Source of the DNA: an uncultured Bacteroides sp.
Lineage (GTDB): Bacteria > Bacteroidota > Bacteroidia > Bacteroidales > Bacteroidaceae
Assembly (NCBI GenBank): GCA_947176775.1
Contig: CAMWRY010000004.1
Location: 1-34,381 of the forward strand
Length of the DNA: 34,381 nt
Reading direction: 5' to 3'
Both the position numbers and the translations under genes were made by a program. The notes below the pieces were generated by a model. The model was not told the DNA's origin. It saw only the letters and a program-made list of their open reading frames with translations, and made no database searches. Positions 23,694 to 31,462 of the stretch are shown here, in pieces (the first letter of the stretch is position 1; every line of letters starts with the position of its first letter).

Positions 23694-26600
23694 ATGAAAA
23701 TTAACCTTTTATGGAATCACAAGAGAACTCGATCCATGAGTTTTCTTAAAGCCGTGGGCATGGGCTGTACGTTGTTCTGCTGTGTTCCGGTAAATGCTAT
23801 TTCAGGAACATTGGGTGACAGTTTGTTACCAACTGTCTTGCAAGAAAAAACAATCAAAGGAACGGTGCTTGATGCACAAGGAGAACCGCTGATTGGAGTT
23901 TCTATCCTCGTCGAAGGAAGCACTGTGGGTACCATAACAAACATCGACGGTAACTTTGAACTGACTGCTGATAAGGGAGCCGTACTGATAGTTTCTTATA
24001 TCGGTTATCAGACCCAGAGGCTGACTGCCGGCGACTCGCCTTTGAGAGTCGTGCTGAAGGAAGACTCGCAGTTGCTGGACGAAGTGGTGGTCGTGGGTTA
24101 CGGTACTACTTCCAAGCGCAAGACCACTTCGGCCGTATCTCAGGTGAAAGCGGAAGAACTGGCCAAAGTGCCGGTGCCCAATATTACCCAGAGTTTGGCA
24201 GGACGTGCGCCGGGACTTATTGTCACTCAGTCCGGTGGTGGTGTCAATGCTAAGGCATCCATCTCCATCCGTGGTGGCGGCACCCCTCTGTATGTAATAG
24301 ACAACATCATCTGCGAGGAGCGTGACTTCCAGAATCTGAATCCAGAAGACATCGATCAGATGTCCATCCTGAAGGATGCTTCTGCCACAGCCGTCTACGG
24401 TGCCCGGGCCGCCAACGGTATTGTAATGGTGACTACCAAGAGCGGAAAGACTGGCAAACTGAACGTGGACTACAGCTTTAACTATACGCTGAGCCAGCCT
24501 GCCGATTTGCAGGACAAGGTAGATGCCTATACAGCTGCCAGCTACGTGAACCGTGGATTGGAATATGACGGACGTGCACCACAATATACCCAAGAGGATT
24601 TGGATCTCTTTCGAAATGGCAAAGATCCGCAAGGCCATCCTAATGTGGACTGGCACAACCTCACTATGCGGACATTCGCTCCCGAAATGCGCCATAATCT
24701 GACGCTGACTGGAGGTAGCGAGACCATGAAGATATATACAGGCCTAGGTTATTATAACCAAGGATCAATCTATCGCACCAACTCCAACAACATGCAACGT
24801 TACAACTTCCGTACCAATCTGGAAGCGAATCTGAAGAGCATCGGATTGAAGATGGTAGCCGGTGTGGATGCCTACATCGTGGATCTGAATGAGCCTGCCA
24901 CGGCCAATGGACGTGGTTATTACACCACTTGGTCGCATATTCAGAACAAGAGACCGTGGGAGGCCGCATACAATCCCTACGGACAGATTTATAGTGGTAC
25001 CACCGACAATCCTCTGGTAGATATTAGTGATTTGGGCGGTTACTACAAGGAGTCAAAGTCTTCTGTACGGGGCAACCTGAATCTGGAATGGGCGGTTCCT
25101 TGGGTGGAAGGACTGACGTTGAAAGCCTTAGGCAGTTACACGATTGCCAATGACCGCAACAAGTCGTGGAACAAATCAGCACAGACTTATGACTGGGAGG
25201 GCAATCCGGCAACTTCCAATAAACCTAACCTAAGTAAGGAGACCTATTATCATCGTAACTTCAACGCACAATTCTTTGCCGATTATGTCCGTACCTTCCA
25301 GGAAGTGCACACGGTAGGTGCCACTTTCGGTATCGAGGCGAGCGGTCAGGATTATGACAACTCTGGCTTGTCGCGCAAGGAATACATTTTTGATGTGGAC
25401 CAGATAGGCTCCGGTCCAGTAGACACCTCTGAAAACTGGTCGAGCGAAGGAATAGGCTATCGGCGTGCTGCCTTGATTGGGCGTGTGAAGTACGACTATG
25501 CCGCCAAGTACATGGTGGAAGCCAATGTCCGTTACGACGGTAGCGACTATTTCCCCTCGGGCGAACGCTGGGGAGCTTTTTTCTCTGGTTCTGTGGCATG
25601 GGCCGTATCTGAGGAAAACTTCTGGAAGAACTGGAATATGGACAAGATTTTCGACCAGTTCAAGTTGCGTGCCTCCTATGGCGAGATTGGTCAGGACTTC
25701 CTCGACCTGAACGGTGACGGGGCAGCCGACCGTTTCGCTTATATCTCCTCTTATACCTTATATACACGTGGCGCCTTTCTGGGTGAGAAGTGGTACCCAA
25801 GTTTTGCCGAGGGTTCTCTCATCAGCCCGGACATGACGTGGTACACCACCAAGGACTTCAATATCGGAATTGACTTTGCCTCATTGAACAGCCGTCTGTC
25901 CGGTTCTGTAGACTATTTTGCTAAGGTGACCACCGGTTATCTGGCCACTCCCTCTAATGTGGGATATACCTCTCCGTTGGGTAAAAATCTGCCGGTAGTG
26001 AAATCAAACGGTGAGAGTATCCGCCGCGGTTTTGAGTTTGTATTGCAATGGAAGGATCAGATAGGTGACCTGCACTATGGAGTTTCTGCCAACATGACTT
26101 GCTACGATGACCGCTGGAACATCAATCCCAACGAGGCTGAAACCTCTTTGAAGAACCCTTATAAACGCGGAACGCAGGTAGGTGCCTACACCGGTTCTTA
26201 TTATAAAAATTTGGGTTATTACACCGATTACCAAGATGTGATGAACAATCCGAAACGCAACGGCTCAACAAAACTGATGGCTGGTGACTTGAAGTATTAT
26301 GACTTCAATGGCGACGGTAAGATTGACGGTGACGACCAGTATCGTATGGGTAACGGTACTAGCCCGAGAGCCAATTATGGTATCAATGTAGATATGAGCT
26401 ATAAGGGATGGTCTTTTAACATGTTGTGGCAAGGTGCTACCAATTACAACATCTATGTGGATGCTATACTGATGGGTGGTAACAGCAATTATCTCCCTGT
26501 CATCTACGATTTCCAGACGGATATCTGGTCGCCGGACAACCGCGATGCGCTCTATCCTCGTCAGCATGCGTCAGCCGGATTCAATGGCAACAACAACTTT

Positions 26601-26858
26601 GTGGGAACTGACTTCTGGCTGGTGGATGCACGTTACATCCGTCTGAAAAATATGTCTATCGGATATGATTTCAAGCACAAACTGTTGAAGAACGTCTCTT
26701 GGATGACCAAGTGTAATCTTTCTTTGGCCGGTTATAATCTGCTGACGTTCAGCCCTGCAAAAAAATGGGGATTCGACCCGGAATCCGGCTCTAGCGGCAG
26801 TGGATATACATACCCCATTTCGCGAGTTTATACAGTAAGTTTGAACATTGGATTCTAA
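23694..26858 (+). CDS. SusC/RagA-family TonB-dependent outer-membrane transporter
   Basis: A 1054-residue outer-membrane beta-barrel that imports oligosaccharides using TonB energy. After a signal region ending near residue 35 comes a carboxypeptidase-D-like domain (about 52-125, IKGTVLDAQGEPLIGVSI). A TonB-box-like LDEVVVVGYGT follows, then the plug (AGRAPGLIVTQSGG, SISIRGGGTPLYVID, SILKDASATAVYGARAANG) and a barrel ending YTVSLNIGF with the terminal Phe. The length is normal for SusC. No N-terminal signalling extension (STN domain) is seen, so anti-sigma-factor signalling is not predicted. It is the first gene of a three-gene operon with a susD partner 33 nt downstream. Control appears to be at the invertible promoter segment. 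The cargo is inferred from the neighbouring GH110 and GH95 enzymes. Confidence 0.96.
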   Translation: MKINLLWNHKRTRSMSFLKAVGMGCTLFCCVPVNAISGTLGDSLLPTVLQEKTIKGTVLDAQGEPLIGVSILVEGSTVGTITNIDGNFELTADKGAVLIVSYIGYQTQRLTAGDSPLRVVLKEDSQLLDEVVVVGYGTTSKRKTTSAVSQVKAEELAKVPVPNITQSLAGRAPGLIVTQSGGGVNAKASISIRGGGTPLYVIDNIICEERDFQNLNPEDIDQMSILKDASATAVYGARAANGIVMVTTKSGKTGKLNVDYSFNYTLSQPADLQDKVDAYTAASYVNRGLEYDGRAPQYTQEDLDLFRNGKDPQGHPNVDWHNLTMRTFAPEMRHNLTLTGGSETMKIYTGLGYYNQGSIYRTNSNNMQRYNFRTNLEANLKSIGLKMVAGVDAYIVDLNEPATANGRGYYTTWSHIQNKRPWEAAYNPYGQIYSGTTDNPLVDISDLGGYYKESKSSVRGNLNLEWAVPWVEGLTLKALGSYTIANDRNKSWNKSAQTYDWEGNPATSNKPNLSKETYYHRNFNAQFFADYVRTFQEVHTVGATFGIEASGQDYDNSGLSRKEYIFDVDQIGSGPVDTSENWSSEGIGYRRAALIGRVKYDYAAKYMVEANVRYDGSDYFPSGERWGAFFSGSVAWAVSEENFWKNWNMDKIFDQFKLRASYGEIGQDFLDLNGDGAADRFAYISSYTLYTRGAFLGEKWYPSFAEGSLISPDMTWYTTKDFNIGIDFASLNSRLSGSVDYFAKVTTGYLATPSNVGYTSPLGKNLPVVKSNGESIRRGFEFVLQWKDQIGDLHYGVSANMTCYDDRWNINPNEAETSLKNPYKRGTQVGAYTGSYYKNLGYYTDYQDVMNNPKRNGSTKLMAGDLKYYDFNGDGKIDGDDQYRMGNGTSPRANYGINVDMSYKGWSFNMLWQGATNYNIYVDAILMGGNSNYLPVIYDFQTDIWSPDNRDALYPRQHASAGFNGNNNFVGTDFWLVDARYIRLKNMSIGYDFKHKLLKNVSWMTKCNLSLAGYNLLTFSPAKKWGFDPESGSSGSGYTYPISRVYTVSLNIGF

Positions 26859-26891
26859 TATCATAATTCACATTCAAAAAAGAAAATCAAT

Positions 26892-28751
26892 ATGAAAAGT
26901 AAATATATACTGCCTATCTTCTTGATGGGAACTGTCGGTTTACAAAGCTGCGGTGATTTCTTGGATACAGAACCGACAGAAGGTTTTCCCGAAACTGTAG
27001 TCTGGGAAACGCAAAGCACGGTAGATGCATTTGTCATCGGCAATTACGGAAATGCTTATAGCCCCTATGAAGCTTTTTCCACATGGGACAAGACTTTCAG
27101 CAACAACATGGTGAACTGCCGTGCCACTTGCCCGGGGGAGGTGCGCGGACTGATGGAGAATACTTATGGATGGGGACTGAACGACCGTTTTACGGCTATT
27201 CGTAACTGCAACCTGATTATAGAGAAAATGGCTGCTTCTAGTCTGGCCGATGTGCAAAAGGCGCAGTTTGTGGCCGAGGCCAAAATGATGCGTGCCATGA
27301 TTTATTATGATTTGGCCCGTAAGGGTGGACGGTATATCTGGGTGGACCATGTATTGAGTACGGAAGACGAGTTCAACCTCCCGTTGACTAAAGATATTAC
27401 GGAAAGTTACCAACATGTGCTGACGGATATTCGCGAAGCTATTCCGGGATTGCCGGAAACGGCAGTCAGCGGTCGTCTGACCCGTAATGCAGCGTATGCT
27501 TTTCTTTCGGAAGTGTGTCTGACGGCTGCCGCCTATACCGATGATGCCGCCGCTTTGCAGCAGGGTGGAAAAAGTTTGTATCAGGAGGCCGTGGATGCTG
27601 TGGATGCGCTGAAAGGCGTTTCGCTTGATCCTGATTATGAGGATATGTTCAATCAGAATGGAGCTTACTCTTCTTCTGAAATCATCTTGGCTCATTATTG
27701 GAGTAAGGATGCGACCACAGTGCAGGGTACCGATATGATTAACCTGATTCCCAACTTGCTGAACAGCAATCTGTCCATCACTAACTGTGGCCCGTTGTTC
27801 AAAATTGCGGATATCTTCGAATGCTGGTTGGACCATACTCCCAGCCAGAACTTGGTGGATGATTATCTGGTGATAGACCAGACAACAGGAAAAGCGGTGC
27901 GTTGGGATGAATCCTCTCAGTTTGTCAATAATACCCGTCCGTTAAGCCGTGAGGAGGCCATGACTAAAATAGACCACAAGGAGGATGCCGAATTTAACGG
28001 CGCTCCGTATTTTAAGGCATTTGAGGTGACAACTCCCGGAACTAGCATCAGCGACTTGATGTACCAGCATCGTGATAAGCGTTTCGATGCTTCTATCATT
28101 CATGATGGGTCTGTCTTCCTGGGTGAGAACATCACGACCTATTCTTATGGAAACATGAGCCGTTGGGCCACTCAGCGCTATGCTTCGGACCACGTACCCT
28201 TGACCAACTATAGCACTCGCAAGTATATATATACTGAATGGAGTCCTCGTCCTTTCTATAATGTATATACGGATTATCACAAGATTCTGTTCCGTTACGG
28301 ACGTGCGTTGCTGAATAAGGCTGAGGCTCTTCTTCGTTTGAATAAGGTGTCGGAGGCAGTAGCTGTGTTGAATCAGACTCGCGTGACTCACGGAGGTCTT
28401 CCTGCTTCGGAAGCCGCTACATTAGCTGATGCTTGGAAGGATTACAAAATAGAGCGTCGTGTGGAGCTGTTTTGGGAAGGTGACTGGTACTTCAGTCTGT
28501 TGCGTTGGGGCAAATATGGCAAGGAGGCCAATGATGGAAAAGAGCCAGGAAGTGTCATTGACGAATTGACCGAACCGGCAACCTTTATTGAGATTAAGAC
28601 AGACCGTACCGCTGCGTATGTGGGCAATGTGCAGTTGTCTAATGATGACCGCAAGTTCGATGTACGTTCTTACCTGTTCCCGATTACCAAATCCGTCATT
28701 CAGGCTAATTCGGCCATCAGCGAATCGGATCAGAATCCGGGCTGGGAATAA
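26892..28751 (+). CDS. SusD/RagB-family glycan-binding lipoprotein
   Basis: A 619-residue surface lipoprotein that would cap the SusC barrel and capture glycans. The lipobox is LQSC (Cys about residue 20), followed by GDFLDTEPTEGFPETVVW, the usual SusD N-terminus. Helical TPR-like segments include FVAEAKMMRAMIYYDLARKGG, typical of the SusD core. The C-terminal RRVELFWEGDWYFSLLRWGK and LFPITKSVIQANS are family hallmarks. It is slightly longer than many SusD proteins. It lies 33 nt after susC and 32 nt before the third lipoprotein gene. Ligand specificity cannot be read from sequence. Confidence 0.95.
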   Translation: MKSKYILPIFLMGTVGLQSCGDFLDTEPTEGFPETVVWETQSTVDAFVIGNYGNAYSPYEAFSTWDKTFSNNMVNCRATCPGEVRGLMENTYGWGLNDRFTAIRNCNLIIEKMAASSLADVQKAQFVAEAKMMRAMIYYDLARKGGRYIWVDHVLSTEDEFNLPLTKDITESYQHVLTDIREAIPGLPETAVSGRLTRNAAYAFLSEVCLTAAAYTDDAAALQQGGKSLYQEAVDAVDALKGVSLDPDYEDMFNQNGAYSSSEIILAHYWSKDATTVQGTDMINLIPNLLNSNLSITNCGPLFKIADIFECWLDHTPSQNLVDDYLVIDQTTGKAVRWDESSQFVNNTRPLSREEAMTKIDHKEDAEFNGAPYFKAFEVTTPGTSISDLMYQHRDKRFDASIIHDGSVFLGENITTYSYGNMSRWATQRYASDHVPLTNYSTRKYIYTEWSPRPFYNVYTDYHKILFRYGRALLNKAEALLRLNKVSEAVAVLNQTRVTHGGLPASEAATLADAWKDYKIERRVELFWEGDWYFSLLRWGKYGKEANDGKEPGSVIDELTEPATFIEIKTDRTAAYVGNVQLSNDDRKFDVRSYLFPITKSVIQANSAISESDQNPGWE

Positions 28752-28783
28752 TTGTATTAACTTTAATAAAACAGAAATAAGAT

Positions 28784-29260
28784 ATGAAGAAAATAATATT
28801 TTCAACCGTAAAATGGGTGCTTTTATTGATTTGTCTTCCGTTCGTGAGTGCATGTGACTGGGAAGACCTGCCTGCATATGAAGAGGCGGAAATCAGTGCG
28901 GTCCAATTGTATTATCGTTGGGCAAGTAATGAAAAAGACCCTGTGACGCAAGAACCTATCGTAAAGGAACAGCGTTTGAATGTCAGTAGTGATGTGAATT
29001 CCGAGTCCGGTTTGATTCAATTGACAGTAACTGTGCCTGCCGCCGGAGGCGACTTTACGGAAGCTGTCCGCAACGGAGTTACTACGAATCCATTGTGGGG
29101 ACAGGTGACTGTATCGACTGCTGCTCGGATTACTCCTATGAAGGGAACTGCTGCTTTGGGTACTCCTGATGATTGGAGCAGTGAACGGAAATTCAGTGTG
29201 AAAGCTGCTAATGGAAACACCAAGACATGGACAATCAAGATTGTCCAGTTCAATAAATGA
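28784..29260 (+). CDS. Small surface lipoprotein, DUF5018-like
   Basis: A 158-residue lipoprotein with lipobox VSAC (Cys about residue 25). One predicted all-beta domain follows, with the pattern AARITPMKGTAALGTPDDWSSERKFSVKAANGNTKTWTIKIV. This resembles the DUF5018-type domains found in accessory SusE/SusF-position proteins of Bacteroides. It has no catalytic motif. It is third in the susC-susD operon and is followed by a strong terminator, so it probably helps glycan binding at the cell surface. Assignment to a specific family is from memory of the motif and should be treated as moderate. Confidence 0.75.
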   Translation: MKKIIFSTVKWVLLLICLPFVSACDWEDLPAYEEAEISAVQLYYRWASNEKDPVTQEPIVKEQRLNVSSDVNSESGLIQLTVTVPAAGGDFTEAVRNGVTTNPLWGQVTVSTAARITPMKGTAALGTPDDWSSERKFSVKAANGNTKTWTIKIVQFNK

Positions 29261-29306
29261 TAAGAAAAGATGTTGAACTAATTGGTTTTAACATAATAAT
29301 TTGTAC

Positions 29307-29342
29307 GATACCTGAGTTTGAGAAAATTCAGGTATCTTTTTT
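29307..29342 (+). terminator. Intrinsic terminator after the susC-susD-lipoprotein operon
   Basis: GATACCTGA and TCAGGTATC make a perfect 9-bp stem with a 12-base loop, followed directly by six T residues. It implies that the two hydrolase genes downstream rely on readthrough or their own promoters. Confidence 0.88.
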
Positions 29343-29354
29343 ATGGGGTGAATG

Positions 29355-29386
29355 TATGGATATGTTAATAGAAACCATTATCTTTA
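29355..29386 (+). promoter_or_regulatory. Candidate promoter of the GH110 gene
   Basis: TATG (29355-29358), a 20-bp spacer and TATCTTTA (29379-29386). Each element is one base off the Bacteroides consensus. The predicted leader is about 40 nt. It lies after the terminator, outside the invertible segment. Confidence 0.4.
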
Positions 29387-29431
29387 TCCCCTCCTTTGAT
29401 AAATGAATGAATAACCTGATAATTTGATAAG

Positions 29432-31237
29432 ATGATGAAAATCTATTTGCCTTTATTCTTCTTTTTGTGCTTGGCTTGTGGCTTCCAGGCGCACCCCCGG
29501 CAGATTGACACGTTGTGTGTCGCCGCTTACGGCTTCCGTCCCTATTCCTACGAAAACCAGACCGGCAGGATGCAGTCCGTGATAGAAGATTGCAAGAAGT
29601 TCAAAACCAAAGTGCTGGTGCTCGAGAAGGGACGTTACGACTTTTGGCCCGAAGGGGCAGTGCGCAAGGAGTATTTTATCACCAATACCTCCACTGAGCA
29701 GGAGTGCCCCTCGAAAATGAAAACCATCGGCCTCTTTCTGGAGAATGTAGAGGGACTAACGGTCGAGGGGAACGGTGCCACCTTGATGTTTCATGGAAAA
29801 ATGACCATGTTGGCCATGGCACATTGCCGGGAGGTGAAACTGAGAAATTTACATCTGGATGCCGAACGTCCGGGAGGGTCGGAGTTGACCTATACGCGTG
29901 TGGACAGCCAAAGCGTGGAAGTCGCTTTTCACCGCGATTCCCGTTATGAAATAGCGGATGGGAAAATTCATCTGTATGGCGAGGGATGGCGTTCCAACAG
30001 GACACATTGCATCGAGTATGATTCTCAGGACGAACATTTCTTTTATAGTAACGGATGGAACAAGCTGGCGGCTTCGGAGGCTAAGGAAGTGGCACCCGGA
30101 GTGGTTCGTTTTACCACACCGTTAGGTTTCCAGCCCAAAGTGGGCAACACGTTGACGGTGCGCGACATCATCAGGGACCAGGTAGGAATGTTCATCTACG
30201 AAAGTCAGGATATAACACTGGACCGGATAGGGATGCACTATATGCACGGTCTGGGAATTGTTAGCCAATACAGCCGTAACCTGACCATGGACCGGGTGGA
30301 GTGTACACCTCGTCAGGGAAGTGGACGCCTGCTGGCTTCCTCGGCCGATTTCATGCACTTCTCAGGTTGCAGTGGAAAAATCAGCATTTTGGGCTGCCGT
30401 TATGCCGGAGCACAGGATGACCCGATAAATGTACACGGTACCAATCTGCGTGCCATCCGGCAGATAAATGATCGGACTTTGGAGCTGCGGTTCATGCATG
30501 GTCAGAGCTATGGCTTCAATGCCTACTTTGAGCAAGACACTGTCGCCTTTGTCAAGGCATCCACTATGGAACGTTTCGCTTTAGCTACGGTGAAGTCCGT
30601 GAAGCGTCTCACCGACCGGACTCTGGAAGTAGAGTTTGACCGTGCGATTCCGAAAGAGTTGGAGTTGGGACATGATTGTGTAGAGAATATGAGCTGTACG
30701 CCTGAAGTGGAAATACGTCATTGTTATTTTACTCGAACCAGCACGCGTGGTACGCTGATGACCACTCCTCGTAAAGTGGTGATAGCCGACAATACGTATT
30801 ACAAAACGGGGATGAGTGCCATCCTGATAGAGGGTGATGCGGAGGGGTGGTATGAGTCCGGTCCGGTCAGGGATGTCCTGATACAGAACAATACGTTCAT
30901 CGACTGCGCCTACAACGGCGGACCGGGTAACGCTGTCATCGCTCTGCATCCTTCGAATACCGTAGTAGATGCCGACCGTCCGGTGCATCGCAATGTGCGT
31001 ATCATCGGCAACAAGTTCCAGACGTGGGGCAATCCGGTTCTGTATGCCAAGAGCACCGAAGGACTGGTGTTTAAAGATAACGAAGTAGTGCCGATATCCG
31101 GTAGGGAAGTTCCGTCGAAGGAACAGTTCATTCTGAATGGATGCAAGAACGTGGAGATAAAGAATAATATTTTTGCCGCTCCGTTCTCGAAAGAGGCCAT
31201 CCGTTTTGAGAACATGAAAAAGAAGTATAAGAAATAA
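29432..31237 (+). CDS. GH110 alpha-1,3-galactosidase
   Basis: A 601-residue exported glycosidase with a right-handed parallel beta-helix fold. It is predicted to release terminal alpha-1,3-linked galactose from blood-group-B and alpha-Gal structures. The sequence resembles GlaB-type enzymes of Bacteroides. Conserved blocks include VGMFIYESQDITLDRIGMHY, MHGLGIVSQYSRNLTMD, SADFMHFSGCSGKISILGC and YAGAQDDPINVHGTNL, the last rich in the acidic residues expected at the active site. The N-terminus (FFFLCLACGFQA|HP) could be a type I signal or a lipobox (CLAC). Two starts (29432 and 29435) are equivalent. GH110 subfamilies differ in accepting only the branched B antigen or also linear alpha-Gal, and I cannot assign which. 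It sits between the susC/D operon and a GH95 gene. Confidence 0.88.
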   Translation: MMKIYLPLFFFLCLACGFQAHPRQIDTLCVAAYGFRPYSYENQTGRMQSVIEDCKKFKTKVLVLEKGRYDFWPEGAVRKEYFITNTSTEQECPSKMKTIGLFLENVEGLTVEGNGATLMFHGKMTMLAMAHCREVKLRNLHLDAERPGGSELTYTRVDSQSVEVAFHRDSRYEIADGKIHLYGEGWRSNRTHCIEYDSQDEHFFYSNGWNKLAASEAKEVAPGVVRFTTPLGFQPKVGNTLTVRDIIRDQVGMFIYESQDITLDRIGMHYMHGLGIVSQYSRNLTMDRVECTPRQGSGRLLASSADFMHFSGCSGKISILGCRYAGAQDDPINVHGTNLRAIRQINDRTLELRFMHGQSYGFNAYFEQDTVAFVKASTMERFALATVKSVKRLTDRTLEVEFDRAIPKELELGHDCVENMSCTPEVEIRHCYFTRTSTRGTLMTTPRKVVIADNTYYKTGMSAILIEGDAEGWYESGPVRDVLIQNNTFIDCAYNGGPGNAVIALHPSNTVVDADRPVHRNVRIIGNKFQTWGNPVLYAKSTEGLVFKDNEVVPISGREVPSKEQFILNGCKNVEIKNNIFAAPFSKEAIRFENMKKKYKK

Positions 31238-31462
31238 AGATGAAATTCATGACATGTTCTTCTCTTGTTCCTTCTTCTTCTTTTTTGGTGAACATTACTC
31301 TGTCTGGCTGGCGTTTGTCAACTTTCTCATAGTATTAAGTTTATGTATAGGCGGAAGTTTTTCCTGAAGGTTTAGGTATTGTTTTGAATTTTGTGACAGT
31401 CTCTCACTCATGTGTTTATCTGATATTATATTAAGTCTAATTACTTACTTATCAAAGTGTAT

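Noticed and set aside
23826-24695. 289-aa ORF on the minus strand
   Set aside because: Antisense to the well-conserved plug region of susC.
26940-27836. 298-aa ORF on the minus strand
   Set aside because: Lies wholly antisense to susD and has no domain or start context.
31457-31462. GTG start of the GH95 ORF
   Set aside because: An ATG two codons later leads directly into a clean signal peptide.
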